Positions 17,034-25,870 of a stretch of DNA of 64,000 bases are shown in pieces (position 1 is the first letter of the stretch; every line of letters starts with the position of its first letter). Location: positions 4,588,001 through 4,652,000 of the forward strand of contig NZ_BLWC01000001.1 of assembly GCF_013167895.1 (NCBI RefSeq), given 5' to 3'. The position numbers and the translations under genes were made by a program. The notes below the pieces were generated by a model, which worked only from the letters and a program-made list of their open reading frames with translations, ran no database searches and was not told the origin of the DNA. The stretch comes from Streptomyces fulvorobeus (GTDB lineage Bacteria; Actinomycetota; Actinomycetes; Streptomycetales; Streptomycetaceae).

Positions 17034-20012
17034 GTGCGGCCAATGGAGAGACGATCCGACGCGGCAGGGCGGGCGATGGTCATCGCTGCCGACGCCGGTC
17101 ATGACCCGGCCCCGGCGGCGGCCGGCGCGGGCAGCGGGGCGTCCGGCTCCCGGGATGCGGGAAGCGGCCCGCGGAGTTCCGCGGTGACCACCGTGGGGGC
17201 CCCGCTGTCCAGGCAGTCGGTCAGGGCCGGGGGCTCGGGTCTGCTCGCCCCGATCGCCCTGGCGACCGTCTGCGCCGGGTACGCCCTCGGTGCGGCCGTC
17301 GGCTGGGGCTCCTCGCGGGTGGCGCTGTTCATGGGCGACTTCGGGCTCAGCGTCGCCGCGCTGACCGCGGCCCTCTCCTGCTTCGTCTACGCGCGGGCGA
17401 GCACCAGCCGGTTCCGGCCCGCCTGGCTGCTCTTCTCGCTCTCCTCACTGATGGCGGCCTGCGGCAACGCGGTCTGGGGGTGGTACGAGGTGGTGCTGGA
17501 CCTGCCCGTGCCGAGTCCCTCCCTCGCCGATCTCTTCTTCCTCTGCTTCGCGCCGCCCGCCATCGTGGGACTGCTGGTCCTCGCGAAACGCCCCGTCACC
17601 CGGGCCGGCTGGGTCTGCCTGGCGCTCGACTCCTGGCTGATCGGCGGATCGCTGCTGACGCTCTCCTGGAGCCTCGCGCTGGCCCACACGGCCCATGCCG
17701 CCGATCCGGAGGGCGAGAGCGTGGCCAGGGCCGCGCTCTCCCTCGCCTATCCGCTCCTGGACATCGTGCTGGTGTCCATGGTGCTCGCGCTGCACTTCCG
17801 GCGCTCAGGCATCAACCGCTCCGCGGTGAACACGGCTGTCGCCGCGCTCGCGCTGACCGTCCTGTGCGACACCGTGTTCACCTCGCCGCTGCTCCGCTCG
17901 ACGTACCACTCCGGCCAGCTGCTCGACGCGGGCTGGTTCACGGGTTCGCTCCTCCTCGCGTACGCCCCCTGGGGCGCCAGGCGCCGCGGGACGCAGCCGG
18001 CCCGGCCCGGTTCGGCGGTGGTGCGCCCGACCAGCCGCCCCATCGCCGGTTCGCTGGCGGCGCTGACGCCCTACCTCGCCGCCGCGGTCTGCACCCTGGG
18101 CATCCTGTACAACGTGGTCGAGGGCCGCCGGGTCGACCGGGTGGTGATCTTCACCGGCTGCACGGTCGTACTCGCCCTGGTCGTCCGGCAGGGCATCATG
18201 CTCCTCGACAACATCTCGCTCACCCAGGAGCTGGCGCAGAAGGAGAACCACTTCCGCTCGCTGGTGCAGGGTTCGAGCGACGTCATCATGATCGCCGCCC
18301 CCACCGGCATACTGCGCTACGTCAGCCCCGCGGCCGCCGGGGTGTACGGGCGCGAGGCGGACGATCTCGTCGGCTCCGAGCTGGCCTCGATCATCCATCC
18401 GGAAGACCTCGGCGGGGTGGTGCACGAGGTGCGGCGCTTCCTCGCGGCCTCGCCCCACGAGGAGCCCACCACCCGTATCGAGTGCCGTTTCAGGTCGGGC
18501 GACGGCGACTGGCTCAACGTGGAGTCCACCGTCAACCGGCACCAGGGCGGCCTGCTCCTCAACAGCCGGGACGTGACGGAACGGGTCAGACTCCAGGCCC
18601 AGTTGCAGCACAACGCCGAACACGACCCGCTCACCGACCTGCCCAACCGCGCGCTGTTCACCGACCGGGTCCGCCGCGCGCTCAGCGGCCGGCGCTCGGG
18701 CGACTCGGGCACCGCGGTCCTCTTCATCGACCTCGACGGCTTCAAGGCGGTCAACGACTCCATCGGCCACCAGGCCGGGGACGAACTCCTCATCCAGGCC
18801 GCCCGCCGTCTCGCGGACTCCGTGCGGGCGGGGGACACCGCGGCCCGGCTCGGCGGCGACGAGTTCGCCGCCCTGATCATCGGGGACGGCGCCCGGGACC
18901 AGGGCGCCCGTGAGTGCCAGGTGCACGAGATCGCCGACCGTCTGCGCCTCACGCTCTCCCAGCCCTACCGCATCGGGGCCAGCGAGGTCCGCGTGGCCGC
19001 CTCCATCGGCGTGGCCTTCGCGGAGCCCGGCATCACCCCCACCGACCTCATGCGCAACGCGGACCTCGCCATGTACCGCGCCAAGGCGGGCGGCAAGGAC
19101 CGGGTCGAGCTGTACGCCCCGCAGATGCAGGCCGACGTCGTACGCCGCTCCGAGGTGGCCGCCCGGCTGCGCACGGCGCTGCGGGAGGGCGAGTTCGCGC
19201 TGCTGCACCAGCCGGTCGTCCACCTGGCGGGCGGCACCGTCGCCGCCGTGTCCGCGCAGGCCCGCTGGCGCTCGGCGCAGGGCATCCTCTTCACCCCCGC
19301 CGAGTTCCTCCGGGTCTCCGACGACAGCGACCGGACCGCCGAGCTCGGACGCTGGCTCCTGGAGGCGGCCGTCGAGCAGGCCGCCGACCGGGCCAGGGCC
19401 GGGCACCCGGTCCCCGTCTCCGTGCGCCTGCCGGCCGGCCGCCTGCTCGACCGGGCGCTGCCCTTCGGTTCCATCGAGGCGCTGCTCACCCGGTACGGGC
19501 TGCCCTCGGGCGCCCTGATGATCGAGGTCGCCGACAGTGATCCCCGGATCTCCTTCGACGAACTGGAGCAGCGCCTGGTCGCCCTGCGCCGCCTCGGCGT
19601 CCGGATCGCGCTCGACGGCTTCGGCAGCGGGTACGCGGCGATCAACGCCCTGCGCCGGCTCCCCATCGACGTACTGAAACTGGACCGAGGGCTCGTCGAG
19701 GGGGTGGTGGAGTCCGCCCGCCTCCACAAGATCACCAGCGGCCTGCTCCGCATCGCCTGCGACCTGGGCATGCAGTCCGTGGCAGACGGCGTCGACGTAC
19801 CGGAACAGGTCCTCGCGCTGCGCGCCATGGGCTGTACGCACGGGCAGGGGATGGCCTTCTCCGGACCGCTCGACGAGTACCGGCTGCGCCGCGTTCTGGT
19901 GCGGGGGGAGTTCCCCGTACCGGGCAGTCCCGCCGCCCAGCCCGTCCTGACGGGCGGCTCGGTCCCCCTGCTCGCCGGCTCACATGGTGAGACGCCCATC
20001 CCACCCACTTGA
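17034..20012 (+). CDS. Membrane PAS-GGDEF-EAL protein with degenerate EAL domain
   Basis: A 992-residue protein: about nine hydrophobic segments in residues ~65-395, a PAS domain (~405-520, FRSLVQGSSDVIMIAAPTG), GGDEF (LGGDEF at ~606) and an EAL-like domain. The EAL signature reads SAQARW instead of EALxRW (~740), and the DDFGTGY loop reads DGFGSGY, losing a metal-binding Asp. The intact GGDEF therefore suggests a diguanylate cyclase, with the EAL part probably a c-di-GMP or protein-binding module. It starts at GTG 17034; ATG 17043 is an alternative. It ends just before the ilvB leader peptide, an arrangement I recall from other streptomycetes. Confidence 0.88.
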   Translation: MRPMERRSDAAGRAMVIAADAGHDPAPAAAGAGSGASGSRDAGSGPRSSAVTTVGAPLSRQSVRAGGSGLLAPIALATVCAGYALGAAVGWGSSRVALFMGDFGLSVAALTAALSCFVYARASTSRFRPAWLLFSLSSLMAACGNAVWGWYEVVLDLPVPSPSLADLFFLCFAPPAIVGLLVLAKRPVTRAGWVCLALDSWLIGGSLLTLSWSLALAHTAHAADPEGESVARAALSLAYPLLDIVLVSMVLALHFRRSGINRSAVNTAVAALALTVLCDTVFTSPLLRSTYHSGQLLDAGWFTGSLLLAYAPWGARRRGTQPARPGSAVVRPTSRPIAGSLAALTPYLAAAVCTLGILYNVVEGRRVDRVVIFTGCTVVLALVVRQGIMLLDNISLTQELAQKENHFRSLVQGSSDVIMIAAPTGILRYVSPAAAGVYGREADDLVGSELASIIHPEDLGGVVHEVRRFLAASPHEEPTTRIECRFRSGDGDWLNVESTVNRHQGGLLLNSRDVTERVRLQAQLQHNAEHDPLTDLPNRALFTDRVRRALSGRRSGDSGTAVLFIDLDGFKAVNDSIGHQAGDELLIQAARRLADSVRAGDTAARLGGDEFAALIIGDGARDQGARECQVHEIADRLRLTLSQPYRIGASEVRVAASIGVAFAEPGITPTDLMRNADLAMYRAKAGGKDRVELYAPQMQADVVRRSEVAARLRTALREGEFALLHQPVVHLAGGTVAAVSAQARWRSAQGILFTPAEFLRVSDDSDRTAELGRWLLEAAVEQAADRARAGHPVPVSVRLPAGRLLDRALPFGSIEALLTRYGLPSGALMIEVADSDPRISFDELEQRLVALRRLGVRIALDGFGSGYAAINALRRLPIDVLKLDRGLVEGVVESARLHKITSGLLRIACDLGMQSVADGVDVPEQVLALRAMGCTHGQGMAFSGPLDEYRLRRVLVRGEFPVPGSPAAQPVLTGGSVPLLAGSHGETPIPPT

Positions 20013-20045
20013 CACCGTACGCGTGCCGGAGAGAGGGTCAATGCC

Positions 20046-20087
20046 ATGCGCACCCGAATTCTCGTACTTGGAAAGCGCGTCGGCTGA
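20046..20087 (+). CDS. ilvB leader peptide (attenuator peptide)
   Basis: A 13-codon ORF encoding MRTRILVLGKRVG, preceded by GAGAGAGGGTC. Consecutive Ile-Leu-Val-Leu codons are what ribosome-mediated attenuation of a branched-chain operon requires. It ends 44 bases before an intrinsic terminator and 131 bases before ilvB. Ribosome stalling at these codons under branched-chain aminoacyl-tRNA shortage would favour read-through into ilvB. Confidence 0.85.
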   Translation: MRTRILVLGKRVG

Positions 20088-20131
20088 AGCAGAGCGAGTC
20101 ACTGACCCCCTGCAGACCGCACCGGCGCGCT

Positions 20132-20165
20132 CCCCTCGCTTGCCTCACGGCACGAGGGGTTTTTT
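20132..20165 (+). terminator. Intrinsic attenuator terminator upstream of ilvB
   Basis: CCCCTCG (20132-20138) pairs with CGAGGGG (20153-20159). An inner TGCC/GGCA helix extends the stem, and TTTTTT (20160-20165) follows. This is one of only two clear U-tailed terminators I saw on the plus strand of the window. Both sit behind leader peptides of isoleucine-related genes. Confidence 0.85.
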
Positions 20166-20218
20166 GTTGCACCGGTACTCCACAAAACCCCGCAAAAACC
20201 CTCAGCTTCGAGAAGAGA

Positions 20219-22075
20219 ATGCCGATGACCGAGCAGGCCACCGGGGCCCACCACCCGCAGCCGCGGGCCCGTCACAACGGACCGTCGTCCGCCACCGTCG
20301 AGCACGTCACGGGCGCCCAGTCCCTCATCCGCTCTCTCGAGGAAGTCGGGGCCGACACCGTATTCGGCATTCCCGGCGGTGCGATCCTTCCGGCGTACGA
20401 CCCGATGATGGACTCCACCCGGGTGCGCCACGTTCTGGTCCGGCACGAGCAGGGCGCGGGCCACGCGGCCACCGGTTACGCCCAGGCCACCGGCAAGGTC
20501 GGCGTCTGCATGGCCACTTCGGGGCCCGGCGCCACCAACCTCGTCACCCCGATCGCCGACGCGCACATGGACTCGGTGCCGCTGGTCGCGATCACCGGCC
20601 AGGTCGCATCCGCCGCGATCGGTACCGACGCCTTCCAGGAAGCCGACATCTGCGGCATCACGATGCCGATCACCAAACACAACTTCCTGGTCACCAAGGC
20701 CGAGGACATCCCGCACACCATCGCCGAGGCGTTCCACATCGCGTCCACCGGCCGCCCGGGACCGGTCCTCGTCGACATCGCCAAGGACGCCCTCCAGGCG
20801 CGGACGACGTTCAGCTGGCCGCCCACCCAGGACCTGCCCGGCTACCGGCCGGTCACCAAGCCGCACGCCAAGCAGATCCGCGAGGCGGCCAAGCTCATCA
20901 CGCAGGCCAGGCGCCCCGTGCTGTACGTGGGCGGAGGCGTCATCAAGGCGGGGGCCACCGCCGAGCTCAAGGTGCTCGCCGAGCTCACCGGAGCGCCCGT
21001 CACCACCACCCTGATGGCGCTCGGCGCGTTCCCCGACAGCCACCCGCTGCACGTGGGGATGCCCGGCATGCACGGTGCGGTCACCGCCGTCACCGCGCTG
21101 CAGAAGGCCGATCTGATCGTCGCGCTCGGCGCCCGCTTCGACGACCGGGTCACCGGGAGGCTGGACAGCTTCGCGCCGTTCGCGAAGATCGTCCACGCCG
21201 ACATCGACCCGGCCGAGATCGGCAAGAACCGCGCCGCCGACGTGCCGATCGTCGGGGACGCCCGCGAGGTCCTCGCCGACCTCGTCCAGGCCGTCCAGGC
21301 CGAGCACACCGAGGGCAACACCGGTGACTACGAGGCGTGGTGGAAGGATCTCAACCGCTGGCGCGACACCTACCCGCTCGGATACGACCTGCCGCAGGAC
21401 GGCAGTCTCTCCCCGCAGCAGGTCATCCAGCGGGTCGGTCAGCTCGCCCCCGAGGGCACGATCTTCGCGGCGGGCGTCGGCCAGCACCAGATGTGGGCCG
21501 CCCACTTCATCGACTACGAGAAGCCCGCCACCTGGCTGAACAGCGGGGGCGCCGGAACCATGGGGTACGCCGTCCCGGCCGCGATGGGCGCCAAGGCGGG
21601 CATGCCCGACCGCACGGTCTGGGCGATCGACGGTGACGGCTGCTTCCAGATGACCAATCAGGAACTCACCACCTGCGCGCTCAACAACATCCCGATCAAG
21701 GTCGCGATCATCAACAACGGCGCTCTCGGGATGGTCCGCCAGTGGCAGACCCTCTTCTACAACCAGCGGTACTCCAACACCGTGCTGCACTCCGGCGCCG
21801 ACACCGACGGCGTTCCGGCGAAGGGCACCCGGGTGCCGGACTTCGTCAAGCTGTCCGAGGCCATGGGCTGCTACGCGATCCGCTGCGAGGACCCCGCCGA
21901 CCTGGACAAGGTCATCGAAGAGGCCAACTCCGTCAACGACCGCCCCGTCGTGATCGACTTCATCGTCCACGAGGACGCCATGGTGTACCCGATGGTCGCC
22001 GCCGGCACCTCCAACGACGAGGTCATGGCCGCCCGGGGTGTCCGCCCCGACTTCGGCGACAACGAAGACGACTGA
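20219..22075 (+). CDS. ilvB: Acetolactate synthase large subunit
   Basis: A 618-residue thiamine-diphosphate enzyme condensing pyruvate (or pyruvate and 2-oxobutyrate) in the first common step of Val/Leu/Ile synthesis. The N-terminal Pyr domain carries the catalytic glutamate in VRHEQGAGHAA. The central domain has GGGVIKAGAT, and the C-terminal ThDP motif is GDGCFQMTNQELTTC...NNGALGMVRQWQ. The start is ATG 20219 (ATG 20225 in frame is possible) after CGAGAAGAG. It is followed after 22 bases by ilvH. Upstream leader peptide and terminator indicate attenuation control. Confidence 0.96.
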   Translation: MPMTEQATGAHHPQPRARHNGPSSATVEHVTGAQSLIRSLEEVGADTVFGIPGGAILPAYDPMMDSTRVRHVLVRHEQGAGHAATGYAQATGKVGVCMATSGPGATNLVTPIADAHMDSVPLVAITGQVASAAIGTDAFQEADICGITMPITKHNFLVTKAEDIPHTIAEAFHIASTGRPGPVLVDIAKDALQARTTFSWPPTQDLPGYRPVTKPHAKQIREAAKLITQARRPVLYVGGGVIKAGATAELKVLAELTGAPVTTTLMALGAFPDSHPLHVGMPGMHGAVTAVTALQKADLIVALGARFDDRVTGRLDSFAPFAKIVHADIDPAEIGKNRAADVPIVGDAREVLADLVQAVQAEHTEGNTGDYEAWWKDLNRWRDTYPLGYDLPQDGSLSPQQVIQRVGQLAPEGTIFAAGVGQHQMWAAHFIDYEKPATWLNSGGAGTMGYAVPAAMGAKAGMPDRTVWAIDGDGCFQMTNQELTTCALNNIPIKVAIINNGALGMVRQWQTLFYNQRYSNTVLHSGADTDGVPAKGTRVPDFVKLSEAMGCYAIRCEDPADLDKVIEEANSVNDRPVVIDFIVHEDAMVYPMVAAGTSNDEVMAARGVRPDFGDNEDD

Positions 22076-22097
22076 GAGACAGAGAGAGACCGACTCC

Positions 22098-22625
22098 ATG
22101 TCCACCAAGCACACACTCTCCGTCCTGGTCGAGAACAAGCCCGGTGTCCTCGCCCGGATCACGGCTCTGTTCTCCCGGCGCGGCTTCAACATCGACTCAC
22201 TCGCGGTCGGTACCACCGAGCACCCCGACATCTCCCGCATCACCATCGTCGTGGGTGTCGAGGACCTGCCCCTGGAGCAGGTGACCAAGCAGCTCAACAA
22301 GCTGGTCAACGTCCTGAAGATCGTCGAACTCGAGCCCGTCGCCGCGATCCAGCGCGAGCTCGTCCTGGTGAAGGTCCGCGCCGACAACGAGACCCGCTCC
22401 CAGATCGTCGAGATCGTCTCGCTGTTCCGCGCCAAGACCGTGGACGTCTCCCCCGAGGCCGTCACGATCGAGGCGACCGGGGGAGCCGACAAGCTGGAGG
22501 CGATGCTCAAGATGCTGGAGCAGTTCGGCATCAAGGAGCTCGTCCAGTCCGGCACCATCGCCATAGGGCGGGGCTCACGGTCGATCACCGACCGCTCCCT
22601 GCGCGCGCTCGACCGCTCGGCGTAG
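22098..22625 (+). CDS. ilvH: Acetolactate synthase small (regulatory) subunit
   Basis: A 175-residue regulatory subunit with an N-terminal ACT domain (HTLSVLVENKPGVLARITAL FSRRGFNIDSL) and the C-terminal regulatory half (ELVLVKVRADNETRSQIVEI). It confers valine feedback inhibition on the large subunit and stabilises it. The ATG at 22098 lies 22 bases after ilvB, preceded by an AGAGAGAGACC purine run. A weak GC hairpin lies between it and ilvC. Confidence 0.95.
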   Translation: MSTKHTLSVLVENKPGVLARITALFSRRGFNIDSLAVGTTEHPDISRITIVVGVEDLPLEQVTKQLNKLVNVLKIVELEPVAAIQRELVLVKVRADNETRSQIVEIVSLFRAKTVDVSPEAVTIEATGGADKLEAMLKMLEQFGIKELVQSGTIAIGRGSRSITDRSLRALDRSA

Positions 22626-22627
22626 CG

Positions 22628-22661
22628 GAGCGGCGGCCTCCTCGCCGCCGTCCCGCCGCTC
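22628..22661 (+). terminator. GC hairpin between ilvH and ilvC
   Basis: GAGCGGCGG (22628-22636) pairs with CCGCCGCTC (22653-22661) around a 16-base loop in the 117-bp gap. There is no U-tract. It could attenuate or partially terminate ilvBH transcripts, or be an RNA-stability element. Confidence 0.4.
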
Positions 22662-22742
22662 GCATGGCGAGACCCGACAACGCATCCGACGCACCCCGCC
22701 GTACGGTGGGACGCAACACCTGCACACCAAGGAGAAGACCCA

Positions 22743-23744
22743 GTGGCCGAGCTGTTCTACGACGACGATGCCGACCTGTCCATCATCCAGGGCCGCAAGG
22801 TCGCGGTCATCGGCTACGGCAGCCAGGGCCACGCCCACGCGCTGTCGCTCCGTGACTCCGGCGTCGACGTCCGCGTCGGTCTGCACGAGGGCTCGAAGTC
22901 CAAGGCCAAGGCCGAGGAGCAGGGCCTGCGCGTGGTGACGCCCGCCGAGGCCGCCACCGAGGCCGACGTCATCATGATCCTCGTGCCGGACCCGATCCAG
23001 GCCCAGGTCTACGAGGAGTCCATCAAGGACAACCTCAAGGACGGCGACGCGCTCTTCTTCGGTCACGGCCTGAACATCCGCTTCGGCTTCATCAAGCCGC
23101 CGGCCAACGTCGACGTCTGCATGGTCGCCCCCAAGGGCCCGGGCCACCTGGTGCGCCGTCAGTACGAGGAGGGCCGTGGCGTCCCGTGCATCGTGGCCGT
23201 CGAGCAGGACGCCACGGGCAAGGGCCTGGCCCTCGCCCTCTCGTACGCGAAGGGCATCGGCGGCACCCGTGCCGGCGTCATCAAGACGACCTTCACGGAG
23301 GAGACCGAGACCGACCTCTTCGGTGAGCAGGCCGTCCTCTGCGGTGGCACCGCCGCTCTGGTCAAGGCCGGTTTCGAGACCCTGACCGAGGCCGGTTACC
23401 AGCCGGAGATCGCGTACTTCGAGTGCCTCCACGAGCTGAAGCTGATCGTGGACCTCATGTACGAGGGCGGCCTGGAGAAGATGCGCTGGTCCATCTCGGA
23501 GACCGCCGAGTGGGGCGACTACGTCACCGGACCGCGGATCATCACGGACGCCACCAAGGCCGAGATGAAGAAGGTCCTCACCGAGATCCAGGACGGCACC
23601 TTCGCCAATGCCTGGATGGCCGAGTACCACAACGGTCTGCCCAAGTACAACGAGTACAAGAAGGCCGACAGCGACCACCTGCTGGAGACCACGGGCCGTG
23701 AGCTGCGCAAGCTCATGAGCTGGGTGAACGACGAGGACGCGTAG
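22743..23744 (+). CDS. ilvC: Ketol-acid reductoisomerase, class I
   Basis: A 333-residue enzyme that isomerises and reduces acetolactate/acetohydroxybutyrate with NADPH and Mg2+. The Rossmann motif is GYGSQGHAHALSLRDSG. The metal-binding knotted domain contains DLFGEQAVLCGG and AYFECLHELKLIVDLMYEGG, with SETAEWGDY near the end. Its length fits the short class I type. The GTG start follows AAGGAG. It completes the ilvBHC cluster, and a terminator lies directly after its stop. Confidence 0.97.
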   Translation: MAELFYDDDADLSIIQGRKVAVIGYGSQGHAHALSLRDSGVDVRVGLHEGSKSKAKAEEQGLRVVTPAEAATEADVIMILVPDPIQAQVYEESIKDNLKDGDALFFGHGLNIRFGFIKPPANVDVCMVAPKGPGHLVRRQYEEGRGVPCIVAVEQDATGKGLALALSYAKGIGGTRAGVIKTTFTEETETDLFGEQAVLCGGTAALVKAGFETLTEAGYQPEIAYFECLHELKLIVDLMYEGGLEKMRWSISETAEWGDYVTGPRIITDATKAEMKKVLTEIQDGTFANAWMAEYHNGLPKYNEYKKADSDHLLETTGRELRKLMSWVNDEDA

Positions 23745-23750
23745 GTTCCC

Positions 23751-23784
23751 CGCCGCGGGGCGGGCCCACGCCCGTCCCGCGGCG
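23751..23784 (+). terminator. Terminator hairpin after ilvC
   Basis: A 14-bp stem at 23751-23764 / 23771-23784 (CGCCGCGGGGCGGG with one G-U pair) around a six-base loop, six bases after the ilvC stop. It separates ilvC from serA, whose start lies 255 bases further on. Confidence 0.75.
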
Positions 23785-24038
23785 CACCGCCCGCCCCGTC
23801 CCCCGTGTCACTGCGGACGGAGGAGGTGGAGAAGCGGCTGCATCGAATGTGTGTACAAGTCGTCCACTCTCGTGTGGGTGATCCTTCCACCGGGGCGCAT
23901 CGGGCGCCCCGCCGCATGACTACACTCTCCACTCATACACGCGTCAGGGCCCACAGTGTCGTGCGTCTCACGCGGCTAGCCCCTCCACCGCCTGCGGCCG
24001 TCGGGACGGCCGTCCGCACTGGACATGTGAGGACTTTC

Positions 24039-25631
24039 GTGAGCTCGAAACCTGTCGTACTCATCGCTGAAGAGCTGTCGCCCGCCACGGTCGACGCTCT
24101 GGGTCCGGATTTCGAGATCCGGCACTGCAACGGCGCCGACCGCGCCGAACTCCTCCCCGCGATCGCCGACGTCGACGCCATCCTGGTGCGTTCCGCCACG
24201 AAGGTCGACGCCGAGGCCATCGCCGCCGCCCGGAAGCTGCGGGTCGTCGCCCGCGCCGGTGTCGGTCTGGACAACGTCGACGTCTCCTCGGCCACCAAGG
24301 CCGGCGTGATGGTCGTCAACGCCCCGACCTCCAACATCGTCACCGCCGCCGAGCTCGCCTGCGGTCTGCTCGTCGCCACCGCGCGCAACATCCCCCAGGC
24401 CAACTCCGCCCTGAAGAACGGCGAGTGGAAGCGCTCCAAGTACACGGGCGTCGAGCTCAGTGAGAAGGTCCTCGGCGTCGTCGGCCTCGGCCGCATCGGT
24501 GTGCTGGTCGCGCAGCGCATGTCCGCCTTCGGCATGAAGATCGTCGCGTACGACCCCTACGTGCAGCCCGCGCGGGCCGCGCAGATGGGCGTCAAGCTCC
24601 TCTCCCTCGACGAACTGCTGGAGGTGGCCGACTTCATCACGGTGCACCTGCCCAAGACGCCGGAGACACTCGGCCTCATCGGCGACGAGGCGCTGCACAA
24701 GGTGAAGCCCTCGGTGCGCATCGTCAACGCCGCCCGTGGTGGCATCGTCGACGAGGAGGCGCTCGCCTCCGCCCTCAAGGAGGGCCGTGTCGCCGGCGCC
24801 GGTCTGGACGTGTACACCAAGGAGCCCTGCACGGACTCCCCGCTGTTCCAGTTCGACCAGGTCGTCTGCACCCCGCACCTCGGCGCCTCCACCGACGAGG
24901 CCCAGGAGAAGGCGGGTATCGCGGTCGCCAGGTCCGTGCGCCTGGCTCTCGCGGGCGAGCTCGTACCGGACGCGGTCAACGTCCAGGGCGGCGTCATCGC
25001 CGAGGACGTCCGTCCCGGACTGCCGCTCGCCGAGAAGCTCGGCAGGATCTTCACCGCGCTCGCGGGCGAGGTCGCGGCCCGGCTCGACGTCGAGGTGTAC
25101 GGCGAGATCACCCAGCACGACGTCAAGGTGCTCGAACTCTCCGCGCTCAAGGGCGTGTTCGAGGACGTCGTCGACGAGACCGTGAGCTACGTCAACGCTC
25201 CGCTCTTCGCGCAGGAGCGCGGTGTCGAGGTGCGCCTCACCACCAGCTCCGAGTCGCCGGACCACCGCAACGTGGTGACCGTCCGGGGCACGCTGTCGAG
25301 CGGCGAGGAGGTCGCGGTCTCCGGCACGCTGGCCGGCCCCAAGCACCTCCAGAAGATCGTGGCCATCGGCGACTACGACGTCGACCTGGCGCTCGCCGAC
25401 CACATGGTCGTCCTGCGCTACCAGGACCGTCCGGGTGTCGTCGGCGCGGTCGGCCGCATCCTCGGCGAGGCCGGGCTGAACATCGCGGGCATGCAGGTGT
25501 CGCGGGCGGACGTGGGCGGCGAGGCGCTGGTCGTGCTCACCGTCGACGACACCGTTCCGCAGTCGGTCCTGACCGACATCTCCGAGGAGATCGGCGCCGC
25601 CTCGGCCCGTTCGGTGGACCTCACCGACTGA
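24039..25631 (+). CDS. serA: D-3-phosphoglycerate dehydrogenase with C-terminal ACT domain
   Basis: A 530-residue SerA of the long type. It has a substrate domain, a Rossmann domain (VVGLGRIGVLVAQRM) and catalytic residues in VNAARGGIVDEEAL, KEPCTDSPLF and TPHLGAST. The intervening ASB domain (about residues 325-450) precedes an ACT domain (RPGVVGAVGRILGEAGLNIA). It commits 3-phosphoglycerate to serine synthesis, with serine sensed by the ASB/ACT part. The GTG at 24039 has GAGGA five bases upstream; the open frame extends to 23805 without family similarity. The ~290-bp region before it contains no other gene. Confidence 0.95.
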   Translation: MSSKPVVLIAEELSPATVDALGPDFEIRHCNGADRAELLPAIADVDAILVRSATKVDAEAIAAARKLRVVARAGVGLDNVDVSSATKAGVMVVNAPTSNIVTAAELACGLLVATARNIPQANSALKNGEWKRSKYTGVELSEKVLGVVGLGRIGVLVAQRMSAFGMKIVAYDPYVQPARAAQMGVKLLSLDELLEVADFITVHLPKTPETLGLIGDEALHKVKPSVRIVNAARGGIVDEEALASALKEGRVAGAGLDVYTKEPCTDSPLFQFDQVVCTPHLGASTDEAQEKAGIAVARSVRLALAGELVPDAVNVQGGVIAEDVRPGLPLAEKLGRIFTALAGEVAARLDVEVYGEITQHDVKVLELSALKGVFEDVVDETVSYVNAPLFAQERGVEVRLTTSSESPDHRNVVTVRGTLSSGEEVAVSGTLAGPKHLQKIVAIGDYDVDLALADHMVVLRYQDRPGVVGAVGRILGEAGLNIAGMQVSRADVGGEALVVLTVDDTVPQSVLTDISEEIGAASARSVDLTD

Positions 25632-25650
25632 TTCTCCGCCGTACCGCCTT

Positions 25651-25704
25651 CGTACCCGGCACGTGGACACCCGTCTTGACCAGGGCGTCCAGGTGCCGGG
25701 TACG
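25651..25704 (+). terminator. Hairpin after serA
   Basis: CGTACCCGGCAC (25651-25662) pairs perfectly with GTGCCGGGTACG (25693-25704), enclosing 30 bases. It starts 20 bases after the serA stop. Its position suits a factor-assisted terminator. Confidence 0.6.
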
Positions 25705-25870
25705 TCGCGTTGAGGGGGTCGTCGAGGGACGGTGACGGGACGGGAAGAGGGCCCTGCCCGGCCTGGCTGGGCCCGCGCTTGGGTCCTGGGGCCCACGACG
25801 CGGCGCCCCCTCCGGGCCTAGCGTGAAGCGTCCTCAGTTCGCTCAACGCCTGCACTGGTTGGGGTCACGC

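Noticed and set aside
20099..22588. An 829-codon minus-strand frame opposite ilvB-ilvH
   Set aside because: Antisense shadow of well-identified genes; no family motifs and no ribosome-binding site.
23805..24038. N-terminal extension of serA, or a leader peptide before it
   Set aside because: The in-frame extension has no SerA similarity and no run of Ser codons; the GTG at 24039 has a good ribosome-binding site.
25823..25870. GTG at 25823 as the toxin start
   Set aside because: The GTG overlaps a TAGCGT -10-like box, so it would lie upstream of the expected transcript start; the ATG at 25871 is preferred.
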